DNA of 64,000 bases from Pardosa pseudoannulata (GCA_032207245.1 CM063498.1:56662454-56726453); one strand, 5' to 3'; numbered from the stretch's first letter, positions 48,810 through 59,838 are shown. Made by a program: numbers and translations. The notes: generated by a model from the letters alone, not told the origin.

Positions 48810-49430
48810 TTCCCAACCCGCCCGCCCTACTAGATGTAGCTACTTTTATAGATTTGTCAGCCGTCTAGTGGCTACCAAAAAACCGAAAACAGAGCCACCT
48901 ATTAGTTGCATTTTAAACTCTAAGAATGATTATACATAGGATATGTAACCGGGCATGACGGGGTACAGCTCCCAACCCGCTCTCCCTTGTTAGGTGCAGT
49001 TACTTTTATACATTTTTTGTCACTAGCCCTCTAGCGGACACCAAGAAATTCCATAACAGCGCCACCTAGCGGTGTTTTGAAAATACATTTGGTATGGTTG
49101 AATAGTCTTGTAACGGTACTTCCAGATTTAGAGAGCTCCCAGTCCGCCCTCCCTTCCAGGTGTAGCTACTTTTATACATTTTTTGTCACAAGCCCTCTAG
49201 CGGCCATTAAGAAATTCCACAACGGCGCCACCTAGTGGATTTTAGAAAATACATTTAATTGAATTATCTTGTAGTAGGACTTCCAGATTAAAAAGGTTTG
49301 TGAAAGTCCCAACCCTCCCTCCCTTCTAGATGAAGTTTCTTTTATAGTTTTTCGGTGTTAAAAGCCCTCTAGCGGCCGAAAACAAATCTGATCACAGCGC
49401 CATCTATCGGCCATATGTTAAATAATTTGT
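48810..49430. repeat. Four-unit tandem array with paired CTCF-like motifs
   Basis: Units start at about 48810, 48969, 49136 and 49307 (periods 159, 167, 171). Each contains a ctcccaacccgc-like start, tacttttata, then CCCTCTAGCGG (49027, 49193, 49365; degenerate in unit 1) and, about 30 bases on, GCGCCACCTAGCGG or a near variant (49059, 49225, 49397; degenerate in unit 1). Read on the minus strand these are CCGCTAGAGGGC and CCGCTAGGTGGCGC, close to the CTCF core. Binding is not shown by sequence alone. Confidence 0.8.
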
Positions 49431-49654
49431 AAGAACGATTACACTTGAGAGAGTTGGGGTAACTAAGCAGAGCGGTTTTTTTCACTATAGCAAAGCGTAC
49501 ATTATCACATCAGATCCTGGACAGAAGCTATCAATGTGGTATGGTCCCAACCTTCTATCGCAGTTCATTTTTATAGTTTCTTTTCCTTAGCGGTGGACAG
49601 TTCAACTCACTAAAGTAATGCGCTCTCTGTTAATTTTCCTACTACTTAAATTGA

Positions 49655-49730
49655 CAGCGCAACTCAGTCGGCAAAGTCGCTGATCTCAGAACCAAAGGAT
49701 GGCGAGTGCGATCCAAAGATCCATCGAGTT
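49655..49730 (+). repeat. Decayed tRNA-like sequence
   Basis: gcgcaactcagtcggcaaag, an anticodon-arm-like palindrome and a damaged box B (gagtgcgatccaaag) give tRNA-like order. Not a functional tRNA because the T-arm is broken. Confidence 0.35.
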
Positions 49731-49769
49731 CATTAATGGAACGTAAAACAGGTTCTTGGCCCGGTGTCC

Positions 49770-50268
49770 TGTGGTTTGGTTTGGAGCGCTACGGTCTACT
49801 TTTTGCAACACGAGAGCTAATGAGACCAAGACCTACTGCTTAATCCACTGAACGGACGCGTCGACGGGGGTTCGACAGCGAATTCCTGTTCGAAAACGGA
49901 CCTGTCGACCCCTTCTCGTTCGCGCTCGTATAACTCGTATCGCACACTTTTGAGGAAAAAAATATTGCAAAGCGATAATAAATGAAAGAAACTAATTTTG
50001 CGTAACGGAACTCCTTTACCTTGCAGGGAAAATAATTTAAAAGTAGCCTGACAACTTTTAAACTGGCAACTCTAGTATGGTACGGTAAGTTCCGTCTGGA
50101 ATTTACGAAAAGGGTGACTGTTTTGAAAGGGAAAAAGGTGGGGAGGGTGGCCGGTGGATGGGTTAAAGCCGATTCCGAACGGCTACGAACATCCATGCCA
50201 CTGTGGGATTCGAACCCACGAACTTCGGTTCCGAAGACCAGCACCCTAACCATTCGTCCATCGTTCTG
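49770..50268 (-). mobile_element. tRNA-derived SINE split by a TTAA-flanked insertion
   Basis: Body 49770-49843 and head 50163-50268 are the two parts of one SINE. The whole is flanked by CCCGGTGTCC at 49760-49769 and 50269-50278. The head keeps a perfect inverted box B (ggattcgaacc). Confidence 0.88.
49844..50162. mobile_element. 319-bp insertion with TTAA duplication (piggyBac-type target)
   Basis: TTAA is present at both 49840-49843 and 50163-50166, where an uninterrupted SINE has it once. Ends tccactgaacggacgc and, inverted, cccatccaccggccac show weak similarity. TTAA duplications are typical of piggyBac-type elements, but no other copy is in the window. Confidence 0.6.
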
Positions 50269-50539
50269 CCCGGTGTCCCCTGGAGTTGGGGGTCATTCCT
50301 TAAGCTGCACGTGTAAGCCGGATGGTGCCAAATAAGTAATAGCTTTCCAGCCGTGTTTAGCATTAAAATATTGGTCTGCGCTTTCAGCTGCAGTGGTAAA
50401 GAAGTGATAAATAAAATATGATGTCTAAAAAAATATTAAACCTTATTTGCGATTTAGAGCCTTAATATATCGTCTACAAAACTGCAGATCTTTAGTATGA
50501 GACAGGCCAACATTATTCCCTATCAGGAGAAGAAAAAAT

Positions 50540-50605
50540 ATATCCAAGGGCTCCAATTACTCGGGAGTCGAACCCGAGCAAAATGCTAACCAATACACAA
50601 TCTGG
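50540..50605 (-). repeat. tRNA-like pseudogene fragment
   Basis: On the minus strand, ATTGGTTAGCA followed by a T-arm TCGGG-TTCGACT-CCCGA with a perfect 5-bp stem. The anticodon arm is missing, so it is a SINE or tRNA pseudogene fragment. Confidence 0.4.
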
Positions 50606-51445
50606 GAAGTTGAAAGTGTAGAATAAGTAGGAGTAGAACATTCATAGTGATATTTCTGGATCTCTGTAGATATTCCTCCTCTACAATATTGGGACAACAG
50701 CTGAATTTTCAAACGATATCGTTAATAGATGAATATTAGATCAAGGGTGGAACTATGACTTTTACGTCGACTTCGTAAGTCATGAAGTTGATAGACAGGG
50801 GACTCAATTCCAAAAATTATGAACCGTTACTCTATAGGTCGTGATGTTTTTTGTAATAAGGAGTATTCAAAAACAATCAAATGTTAATGAAGAAATCAGT
50901 ATTAAAATATTCAATACTTACCTTTCAAATTATAGAAAAGTGATCAACCGAAAAGAGATTTGTTAGATATGTGCATTTGTTGCAGACACATATACTAATA
51001 AGTCTCCATTGGGTACAATTGGATGCGAGATGTTTTCAAAAGCATAGAAATAAATCATACAATAACTCAAATATAAGAGAAACTTTTTTTAGTGTTAACT
51101 CTCCTAAACATAAAATTAATAAATAACAAAATTTCTAAAATCTATAAAAACTTTTACGGTTATCCCAATGAGTGAAATGCACTGAAAAGTTATTAAAATT
51201 TGAATTTTTTTATCGAAAACATTTTGACTCTCACATGTATTGTTGATCGGTCACGAGTTAACTCGTGTTTTTATGACCGAACGTTGTTGACCGGCCACAA
51301 GTAAACTCGTGATGCTTTTTTTCACATCGATATTGTCTTCTCTGTTGGTGACCATACCGTGCAATTGTTGGCAAACCCGCCAAATCTTTTGTTGTAAAAA
51401 AATATTTGGAACAGATGCATTATAGACGCAGGTGCCGTCCGCCAT

Positions 51446-51468
51446 GTTTTTTTTTTTTTTTTTTTTTG
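51446..51468. repeat. T-run
   Basis: 23 T in a row inside the fold-back element. Confidence 0.9.
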
Positions 51469-51519
51469 CGACCAACAGAAAAACGCTTGATTTGAAAAAT
51501 CGCGAAGTAGAGAAACTTT

Positions 51520-51785
51520 ACCTGTCATAATTAAATTAACTAAATCCCAGAAAATGATAAGAACAAAAACAAAATGTTCCAAACCAAAGCATCTTGTTCG
51601 TTTTAGAATATTTTGATACTTTTTAACAATTTCAAAACCAAAATAACTTCACCCGTCATAACTAAATTAACTAAATCCCAGAAAATAAGAACAAAAACAA
51701 AATGTTCCAAACCAAAACATCTTGTTTGATTTAGAATAAAAATAGTAAGAACTGAAATAACTACACCCACCATAACTAAAATACT
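51520..51785. repeat. Tandem repeat, period about 131 bp, 2 copies plus remnant
   Basis: Copies at 51520 and 51651 share ctaaatcccagaaaat and aaaacaaaatgttccaaacc nearly exactly; a third begins at about 51766. Internal to the fold-back element. Confidence 0.8.
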
Positions 51786-53904
51786 AAATAAAAAAAAAAA
51801 CTGATCTAGGGCGAATGTAAACCAAAAAAGCAGCTAAGATGCAAATTTCTGGAAACACCCGCCATAACTAAATTACTTACCTAACCTAGGTGACACCTTA
51901 CCACTCCGCGTCTGGAACGAAAAGAACAGCTAAGAACATAGGAGCCAGATAGGACGAATTGGCAAAAGTACTCCCTGGGCCAAGCTCTCTAGTACTGGGT
52001 TTGATATCAATGGTAATGCATCAATCTGAGTACTTTGTTGGCAATAACATTAAAGCTAAGAACATTAAGAGCAGCAAATTTTCATATAGTGCCGGGTAAT
52101 GACATCAAAAATCACGTGCACCAATAGGATGCAAAAACATATCGGAGATTCTATATCCCCCAACCAAAGTTAGGGCATATACAGCAACCCAGTCATCGCC
52201 CCATAAAATCGCCAAGTTTGCCCCATAAAATCGCCAAGTTTGGCGAGAAAAAAACACGGCGTCTATAATGCATCTGTACCAAATATTTACTAAAAAAATT
52301 AAAAAAGAAAACGATGATGGAACGTAATGAAGAATCTTTCAATGAAAGATACGCGCATGCTTTATCTGATTGTCCGAGGATTATGAACCAAATTGTGGTA
52401 ACTGAAATAATAGCCGGTGACATGAGATAAATTTTCAGTAAAATTGCCGGTCAACAATGTGTTAAGAATACGGAAACTTTCGGATTTGCCAATCAGTTTA
52501 AGAAAACCATACAATAAGCAAATAGATCACTACCAACGAATATCATTACTAATAGATAAAAATATTATTCCAAAATAACGATACAATGAATTCAATCAGT
52601 TCATTAAGAAAATTAATGATCATTAAAATATTTGTACCGATACCTCTTCACAAACGTGCAAGAAATATAGTTGAGGTAAAAGAATAAATCGCCAAATAAT
52701 ATGTAATGTGTATGAAGATTTTTTTTTTTAATGTACAATTCGTTATTTATTAGCAAGTTCTATGAGGATAAACCTAATGCAGAACACTGTCGAGATTGCA
52801 TCTAAACCCCCTTAAGCAGTAGGTGTCGATCCGATTAGTGAGAAATGATCAAAACGTTACCACCCTTTATTGATAAATCTGTTAGATAGTAATTTTAAAA
52901 TGCTTCTTTCACCTTAAAAATTTTGAAATTTTCATTTTTGGCTCCATGCTGAAAAGAAAATCTCGAGTGCTCTTTAAATTTTGAATGGCTACTGTTTTAA
53001 AGATAAATGATCATTAAAAATGGTTAAAATACACAATGATTCATTAAGATCACGTTTGTTAACACAAATATAAACCTAGCAAGTCTTGAATTTGTTGATA
53101 TATGCAAAATAAAAATTCTTGTTAAAAGCATTTATACCATATAAATACTTAATAAATTCAAAATGAAAACCTATTAATGTATATTTATCCACAGAATAGA
53201 AACATTTAACCTTGTAATAAAGCTAAAATGCATTGTCATTAAATACAAAATGCCTATTAATATGCAACTAGAATCATTATTTATGCATCGCTGGAGATAT
53301 TTATAAAATAACGATACAAAAAGAATAATATAAATTTATAAAAGCTTCTACACTTGCAGAACATTTTAAGACTAAATTTTTATCGAAAGAAAAGTTAATT
53401 ACATGAAGAATATACTTGATGGGATTTAGGAAATCACTTCCGCATAAAATAGAAATGTTAAAAAATCCACAATTAAAAAAATGTTACATGAATTAAAAAG
53501 AAAGATAAAAATGCATTAAATTAGTGTCTGCAATATAACACTGACTACACTGCATATTTACATAATGGTTTCAGTGTTTTCGGTAAATTGAGCTTATCAA
53601 AACAAAGCTTTTTCAAATGACTGTAGAGCAAGAAAAACATTACAGATATTTCACCTATAGGCATAAGTGTAGCAGAGTTGCGAATTATTCAGTTAAACTA
53701 GTTTATAAAAAACTTTAATGGACATGCTTTTGTAGATAAAAAATTTTATGCACCGACAATTCCTTCAATTTAAAGGGGATATGATACTCTTTTAAAAGAA
53801 AACAAGTTTATTCGAAGTATTATAGTAAATATTGGAATTTTTTTATTTTTAATCTGTAAAACGTTTTTAGTATCAAGTATTAATATTTTTACTCCAAAAT
53901 CCTC

Positions 53905-54083
53905 TTTGGTCTGGTTTGGAGCTCTACGGTCTACTCTTTGCAAAATTACGGCTAATGAAACCGGGACCTACTTTTTAAAGCTGACACCAAACGGCTACAA
54001 GCATCCATGTCACTATGATATTTGAACCCATGAACTCCGGTACCGAAGATCAGCGTCTTAACTATTCTGCCATCAATTGGCCC
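53905..54083 (-). mobile_element. tRNA-derived SINE, full length
   Basis: Direct repeats AAAATCCTC at 53896-53904 and 54084-54092 border a SINE with a damaged box B. It interrupts the right arm of the inverted duplication. Confidence 0.85.
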
Positions 54084-54892
54084 AAAATCCTCCGACATTT
54101 ATTAAAGCTCCCTACATATGCCTGAAAATAATTTTGGATATCTCTAGATTTATATTTTATAAAAACATTACTGATATAGTGAAACAAGCATTTTGACAGA
54201 TTTTTTCCTTTATATCAGTACATAACTTAATGAAGCTACTTTTTGTTTATTCACGGGTTACCCTATATATTATTACAGAACTTCATACAAAACTTAACCC
54301 TCGTATCTTCACAAAACAAATAGAATAACTTCAGAATTATGAATGCATGAAATTTAGAGGGAAATAAACATGGAAAAAATAGCCATTTACACTGCTTATA
54401 AGTTTTTTATAAAAACCTATAAAGGAAGTAATATCCATAAATTAAAAAACGAAAATATAGATTTCAAATTTTTTATCCAAGTTTATAATATGAACCAAAC
54501 AATTCAATATTCTTAAAGTTTACAATATCTTAAATTGACTGTCTTGCGGAAACAGTGTAAGAATTCATCAATATTTTAAAAAGAATACGTGTGTATTTAC
54601 CTCAGATACCAGTTTGATAGATGACCATTGATCTCGTGTATGAAAGTCAGAGAACCCCGTAGCTCTGAAAAACACTTGACGAACTGATTAGTGAAGAAAA
54701 AATATAACTCCATAGAACAAACTGCATTGCCATTAGATAATAAAACGTCATGTTAAATCTTCTTACACCTGCTAAAATCTAGGTCACTTTTCTGTACCGT
54801 TTTCAGTTCATTGCTGGAAGATTGAGAACAGATTTCAAAAGTCGAGAAGTGTGACAATAAATTAGTTGTTGTGAACTTCCACATTGTATATA

Positions 54893-55068
54893 GAGCAATT
54901 TGTCGCAACGTCATGAACTAATATAATGCTCTTCCCATTCAACAACAGCTAATAGACATTACTTACAACCATTTACAACAGCAAATAGACAAACAAACTG
55001 CCATTCCGTTTGAAACTAAAGCCAGAATTGTCTTAAACTGAGATATGCCCTACTGCGTGAAATCATCT
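54893..55068 (-). mobile_element. 157-bp-family MITE, copy 3 (176 bp)
   Basis: Inverted relative to copies 1 and 2, flanked by TA at 54891-54892 and 55069-55070. It is 19 bases longer because a phrase like tctattagctgttg is duplicated. Confidence 0.85.
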
Positions 55069-55989
55069 TATTCTCCTTTTCAACAAAATTTAAAGGTAAC
55101 CAAAATTAGCAAAAATACAGAACACATTATAAAAACCATTTTCGTGTTATAAAAAATAGGGTCTTACTGTTATGACTAATCAGAGATTAAATAAGCGTTT
55201 AATTATAACAAATTAGAAATAATCGTAAAGTCAATGTTGTCTAGTATTGCAAAGCGTTTAATCTTCGATTAGCTCAAATCATTAATTAAGCTTTGCAGCC
55301 TTAATTTGCCACAAGCACTTGGTGGAATCCTTAGGTTTATACTTAAAGTAAAAATAAATTTAGAATATTTTAAGTAGAGCCATAAAATTTTTCTTTTGAT
55401 TCTCACGTTCAAAATCCTCTAAAAAGGTTCAAGTTTTCTTTTTGTTTTTCAATTTTTTTCATTTGCTAGTAAAGAGAAAAAATACACTATAACTACATGA
55501 AAAACTTTCACAAAATCTGAAAATATATATATATGTGAGTTGAAAAATAACAACAAACACAAATATCATAATGACACGAACATTTAATTTATAACAGAAA
55601 AACAAAAATAAATAAATACATAAATGAAAAATGCTCTAAAACATCGACAATTTAGGCTCATTTAGACGATATAAGCTCATTTAGTCGAAGATTTAGGTCT
55701 ATTTAGGTTGGCGCTCTTGCATAAGGCTTGCTATGTATTCGTCCTTTAAAATTTGTATTATTTTTTAAATAATTCAAGAAATGAAAAATTGGTGTTTGAG
55801 CTTACTAGCTGAGCAAAACTCGTTGGAAGTTAGCGATATGTTTGCCCCCTTTTTCTGGTTTATTGACTGAAAATTTAGTCAACACTGGAGTTATTGTGGC
55901 ATGAATACTGTTCAACTTATTGTAATCAGAAATATATCAAAATGATAAAATATTCTATAAAAGATACTAAAAGAAAAAAAGTATGTAAA

Positions 55990-56053
55990 TTATATATATA
56001 TATATATATAATATATAATATATAATATATAATATATATATACATATATAAAT

Positions 56054-56125
<72 letters not shown>
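55990..56125. repeat. AT/AC microsatellite cluster
   Basis: (TA)n, (ATATAAT)n, (CA)n and (TA)n in succession. Confidence 0.95.
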
Positions 56126-56129
<4 letters not shown>

Positions 56130-56674
56130 AATGTCACAGATAGTGCAAATTTATATGAACTGAAAATGCACTACATTTTTACTACTCAAAATGGTTAAAA
56201 GATGATAATAAAAAGAGTTTATAAACTAAACTTTGCATAACTAAAAGGTTACGCCAATCTTATTAAAAAATTCCAATTAAAAGCTGATTTAAAAGTTTTT
56301 TTGAAAAGTATACTCTTTTTCCCAATACCTCCCTTATCCTTTCCCCAACATCTCCCCAATCCATATCCCCATCCGTCGATATACCCTTTTCTTCACCCCC
56401 TACACTATCCCTACCCTTTTCCCTAACACCTCTCCTATCCATACACCCTACCTTACCCCTTGCCGTTGTCCTTATTCCAAATTTTGCTAATTTAAATACA
56501 CGTAAAGTCATAGCCACTTCACTAGTGTAATGTTTAAAATTTCAATATTGAAAGACTTCAAATTCATTCGCAGTTTTTGAAGGATTTCACCAGTACAGGG
56601 ATAAAACTTATCTATATTTTTTTCCATTATATTTGGTTATAGGGGCAAGTCAGTTTTCTGCTCCAAAGTACCTA

Positions 56675-56692
56675 CACTGAAGAGTCAACACT

Positions 56693-56743
<51 letters not shown>

Positions 56744-57866
56744 CAATCGTACATCTGCCTAATATCCTGTAGAGCCTCCGCGAGCACGCAGAAGTGCCGC
56801 AACACGACGCGGCATGGACTCAACTAAAGTCTGAAGTAGTGCTAGAGATAATTGACACTATGAATCCTGCAAGGCTGTCCATAAATACCTAACAGCATGA
56901 AGTGGTGGAGATATCTTCTGAACAGCACGTTTCAAGACATCCAAGATATGCTCAAAAAAAATCTGGGGGTTTGGGGGGGGGCAGTGGAAGTCAGAAGAGT
57001 GTTCCTGGAGCCATTCTTTAGCAATTCTGGACTTATGGGGGGGGCCACATTATCCTGCTGGAATTCCCCAATTCCATCGGAATGCACAATGGACATAAAT
57101 GGGTGCAGGCGATCAGACAGGATGTTTACGTACGTGTCACCTGTCAGAGTCATATCTAGATGTATCAGGGATCCCATATCACTCTAACTGCATGGGCCCC
57201 ATGCCATCACAGAGCCTCACCAGCTCCAACATACCCCTGTTGACATGGAGGATCCATGGATTCATGAGGTTGTTTCCATACCCGTAAACGTCCATCCGCT
57301 CGATACAATTTGAAATGAGACTCGTGAGACAAGGCAACGTACTTCCAGTCATCAGTAGCCCAGTGTCGGCACAGGCGAGGGTAAAACTTTGTGCCGTGTA
57401 GTCATCAAGGATACACGAGCCCATTTCGATAATGTTTCGTTGAATGGTTCGCACGCTGAGGACCCAGCGTTAAAATCTGCAGGTTTGCACTTCTGTCACG
57501 TTTAATGATTCTCTCCTGTCGTTGTTAGTCCTGTTCTTGCAAGATCTTTTTCCGTCCACAGGGATGGCGGAGATTTAACGTTTTACCGGTTTCCCGATAT
57601 TCACGGTACACTTGTGAAATGGTCTTACGGAAAAATCCAAATTTCATCGCTCCCTCGGAGATGCTATGTCCCATCTCATGCGCCGACTATAACACCACTT
57701 TCAAACTCACTTAAATCTTGATAACCTGCCAGTGTAACCGATCTAACAACTGTGCCAGATACTTGTCTTATACAGGCGTTGCCGATCGCAGTGCAGTATT
57801 CTGATTGGTTTCTTATCTCTTTATTTGCATACGCATGCCTATACTAATGTGTTTGGGTCTTCAGTG
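56675..57866 (-). mobile_element. Tc1-like transposon A, inactive
   Basis: 1.19 kb. Left end CACTGAAGAGTCAACAC next to TA; right end, inverted, CACTGAAGACCCAAACAC. Composition is higher in GC than the surroundings. A 49-A run (56694-56742) lies just inside the left end. The minus strand carries the broken transposase. Confidence 0.85.
56780..57731 (-). pseudogene. Tc1-like transposase pseudogene (element A)
   Basis: Minus-strand pieces in shifting frames match the Tc1 order. The N-terminal helix-turn-helix region starts near 57731 with AGYQDLSEFES, and its ATG has become CTG. Next comes a middle part with RTIQRNIIEMG (57454), then LTGDTYVNILSDRLHPFMSI and GIGEFQQDNVAP with the second catalytic Asp (about 57080). 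Indels and the lost start make it inactive. The family is widespread in arthropods. Confidence 0.8.
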
Positions 57867-57931
57867 CAGTTCCGGCCCTGTAAAAGAGCGTTGATAAATG
57901 TTTAAGATTTAAGTATTTAAAAGTTTTAGTA

Positions 57932-59228
57932 TACACTGCTCAATTGACTTGCTAACTCACACGCACAAGTATTTACATATTTAGAATAAAGCATTAAAAA
58001 TATTTACGTGAAACCTTAAAATGGAAATGTGAATCCCACAAGAATTACACATTTAATACTTAAAATCCATAGAATAGAGAAAATAGTCTTGAAACAATAT
58101 TTATGGTAACATTTTAGCATTAACCCCTTGATATGTAATGACGACTGGGAGACTAACTTTCAAAATCAGTAGCTGGTAGAAACTCCACAAGAGGCAATTA
58201 CAGCGTGAACCCTCCGGAGCACACTTTCCACAAGTCTCTGTATTACAGCTAGTGGTATTGTCTTCCACTCGGCTTGGAGTAAACATACATGTTCCATCAC
58301 CGATTTTGGACGGGTAGTGCACCCCTTAATTCGGCGATCCAACTCATCCCAGAAGTTCTCGATAGGGTTCAGGTCTGGGCTCTGGGCCAGCCAGTCCATT
58401 CGATGAACTCCATTGGCACCATACCATGCCTTGGTTAACCTCGAAATATGACAACTGGCATTGTCGTCCTGAAAGTAACAGGGGTCCAACCCGTAAAACT
58501 GCCACAACGTAGGAAACACATTGTCATCCAAAATAGTGCAGTAGGCTTCGGCGTTCAGCTTAGCATGAATGGGGACCAAGGGCCCCAGTTCATACCAGGA
58601 GAAACACCCCCAGACCATAATTCCACCTCCTCCGAACTTGACTGTTGGCACAATGCATTCTGGCAGGAGAATTTCTCCAGGCAGACGCCAGACCCAGACC
58701 CTACCATCCGAACGGTAAAGGGTGAACCTTGATTCGTCGTTTCAAAGAACCCATTTATCACTGATCTACGGTCCGATTTCGATGTGATTTGCACCACATT
58801 AACCGAGCAGCGTGGTTGGACTTTGTAATCAAAGGTTTATGGGCAGAAGCACTACTAGCTAAGCAGATATGCTTCCCCTTACGGATGGTATTTATTGCAC
58901 TCGTCGGTCTCTATCTCCCAGTTTCGTTGGTCTGCCGACTTGGGGCACATTCCGACAATCACCGCTCACCTTCCACTTCTTTATCATATAGGCCACTGTC
59001 GATTTTAGGTATTTCAGATAGCTAGATATGTCCCTTAAGGATCGGCCATATTTGTGATACCCGATAATTACACCTTTCTCGAAATCAAAGATCTCCGAAC
59101 TGCGCGGCATCTTGCATGCGACTAATGTCGATGCTGTTTCCCACACGATGTATACCGGCGGAGGCCGTGACGTACCTCAGATATCGTCTTTTGCATAGGT
59201 GTCCAAATACTTATTGGTAGACAGTGTA
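57932..59228 (-). mobile_element. Tc1-like transposon B, boundaries approximate
   Basis: The right end, inverted, is CACTGTCTACCAATAAGTAT with TA at 59227-59228. A weaker TACACTG followed by aagtattt at 57932 may be the other end. Encloses the transposase pseudogene. Confidence 0.6.
58166..59110 (-). pseudogene. Tc1-like transposase pseudogene (element B)
   Basis: Start MPRSSEIFDFEKGVIIGYHK at 59110 with a helix-turn-helix (SLRDISSYLKYLKSTVAYMI). The C-terminal 161 codons (58166-58651) are intact: [13 protein letters not shown], then FQDDNASCH and, exactly 34 residues after its Asp, the Glu of [10 protein letters not shown] (DD34E). The middle, around 58650-58890, is frameshifted, so the protein is not made whole. 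It lies on the same strand as element A and belongs to a different Tc1 lineage. Confidence 0.85.
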
Positions 59229-59838
59229 TAACTGGTTACAACCAAGATGTAACTAAATCTTTACGATCCATCTATTATTATATTTTATATTTTAATGCTA
59301 TTTTCAATATAAACATATCTTATATTTACACTTTTCATTTGAAACTTCGGTTATCTGATCAGAGAGTGTAGTTCAACAAGTTATCAATAAAGTTGTGTCA
59401 GTCTTACAACCAGGGTATAGTTTTTCTATAGACTAACTAGGCTTCAGCCTAGGGCCTCAAGATCAAGAGGGACCTATATTCAAATTGTTAGCAAAATTAA
59501 AATTACTTCTCGTAATCAAAGATTCTTATTATATAGATTTTGTTTCTTTGTAAATGTCATGTGTTATGAGTTATTGTTACAAGTACTATATTTGGCGCTG
59601 AGAATAAATGTTCTCGATTTTTTTTTATTATCCGTGCCACAATTTTTATACAGGTTTGTACCAATCACAATCTTGTTTCATTTAACATAGTCATATATAC
59701 AGACCTACCAACTGCTACGAAAAGAATCGCAGTTTCTACGAATTTAGCAAGTAATTACGATCCTACGAAAATTGGGCAAAAAAATAAGATTTTTCGTCAC
59801 AGGAATAAAAAATTTCATATAATTTCGCAAGCGATATA

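Larger units (their letters stand above)
51239..52458. mobile_element. 1.22 kb fold-back-type element with inverted arms of about 200 bp
   Basis: Ends attgttgatcgg and, inverted, attgttgaccgg. A further inverted match of 30 bases (with one mismatch) spans 51400-51429 and 52258-52288 (aggtgc/cgtc side: cagatgcattatagacgc). Near the left end is the perfect 16-bp palindrome CACGAGTTAACTCGTG (51252-51267) and a degenerate second copy 45 bases on. No transposase frame. Its absence from the homologous left arm supports insertion. Confidence 0.65.
50850..55520 (-). repeat. Right arm of the large inverted duplication
   Basis: Reverse-complement partner of 44600-47880. Longer because of a 1.2 kb element (51239-52458), a SINE (53905-54083) and a MITE (54893-55068), none of which has a counterpart in the left arm. 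The left arm preserves the empty site of the MITE (gaga-TA-tacttg near 45420). Confidence 0.85.

Noticed and set aside
49840..50253. 137-codon minus-strand frame
   Set aside because: It spans the junctions of a split SINE and its insertion, so it cannot be a conserved gene.
50540..50605. Functional tRNA gene
   Set aside because: A good T-arm and a box A-like phrase are present, but the anticodon arm and acceptor pairing are missing.
51520..51785. CRISPR-like array
   Set aside because: Two to three 131-bp tandem copies without short repeats and unique spacers, in a eukaryotic genome.
56263..56517. 84-codon minus-strand frame rich in Gly/Arg
   Set aside because: It is the antisense of an imperfect cctatccctacccctt-type simple repeat (about 56320-56480).
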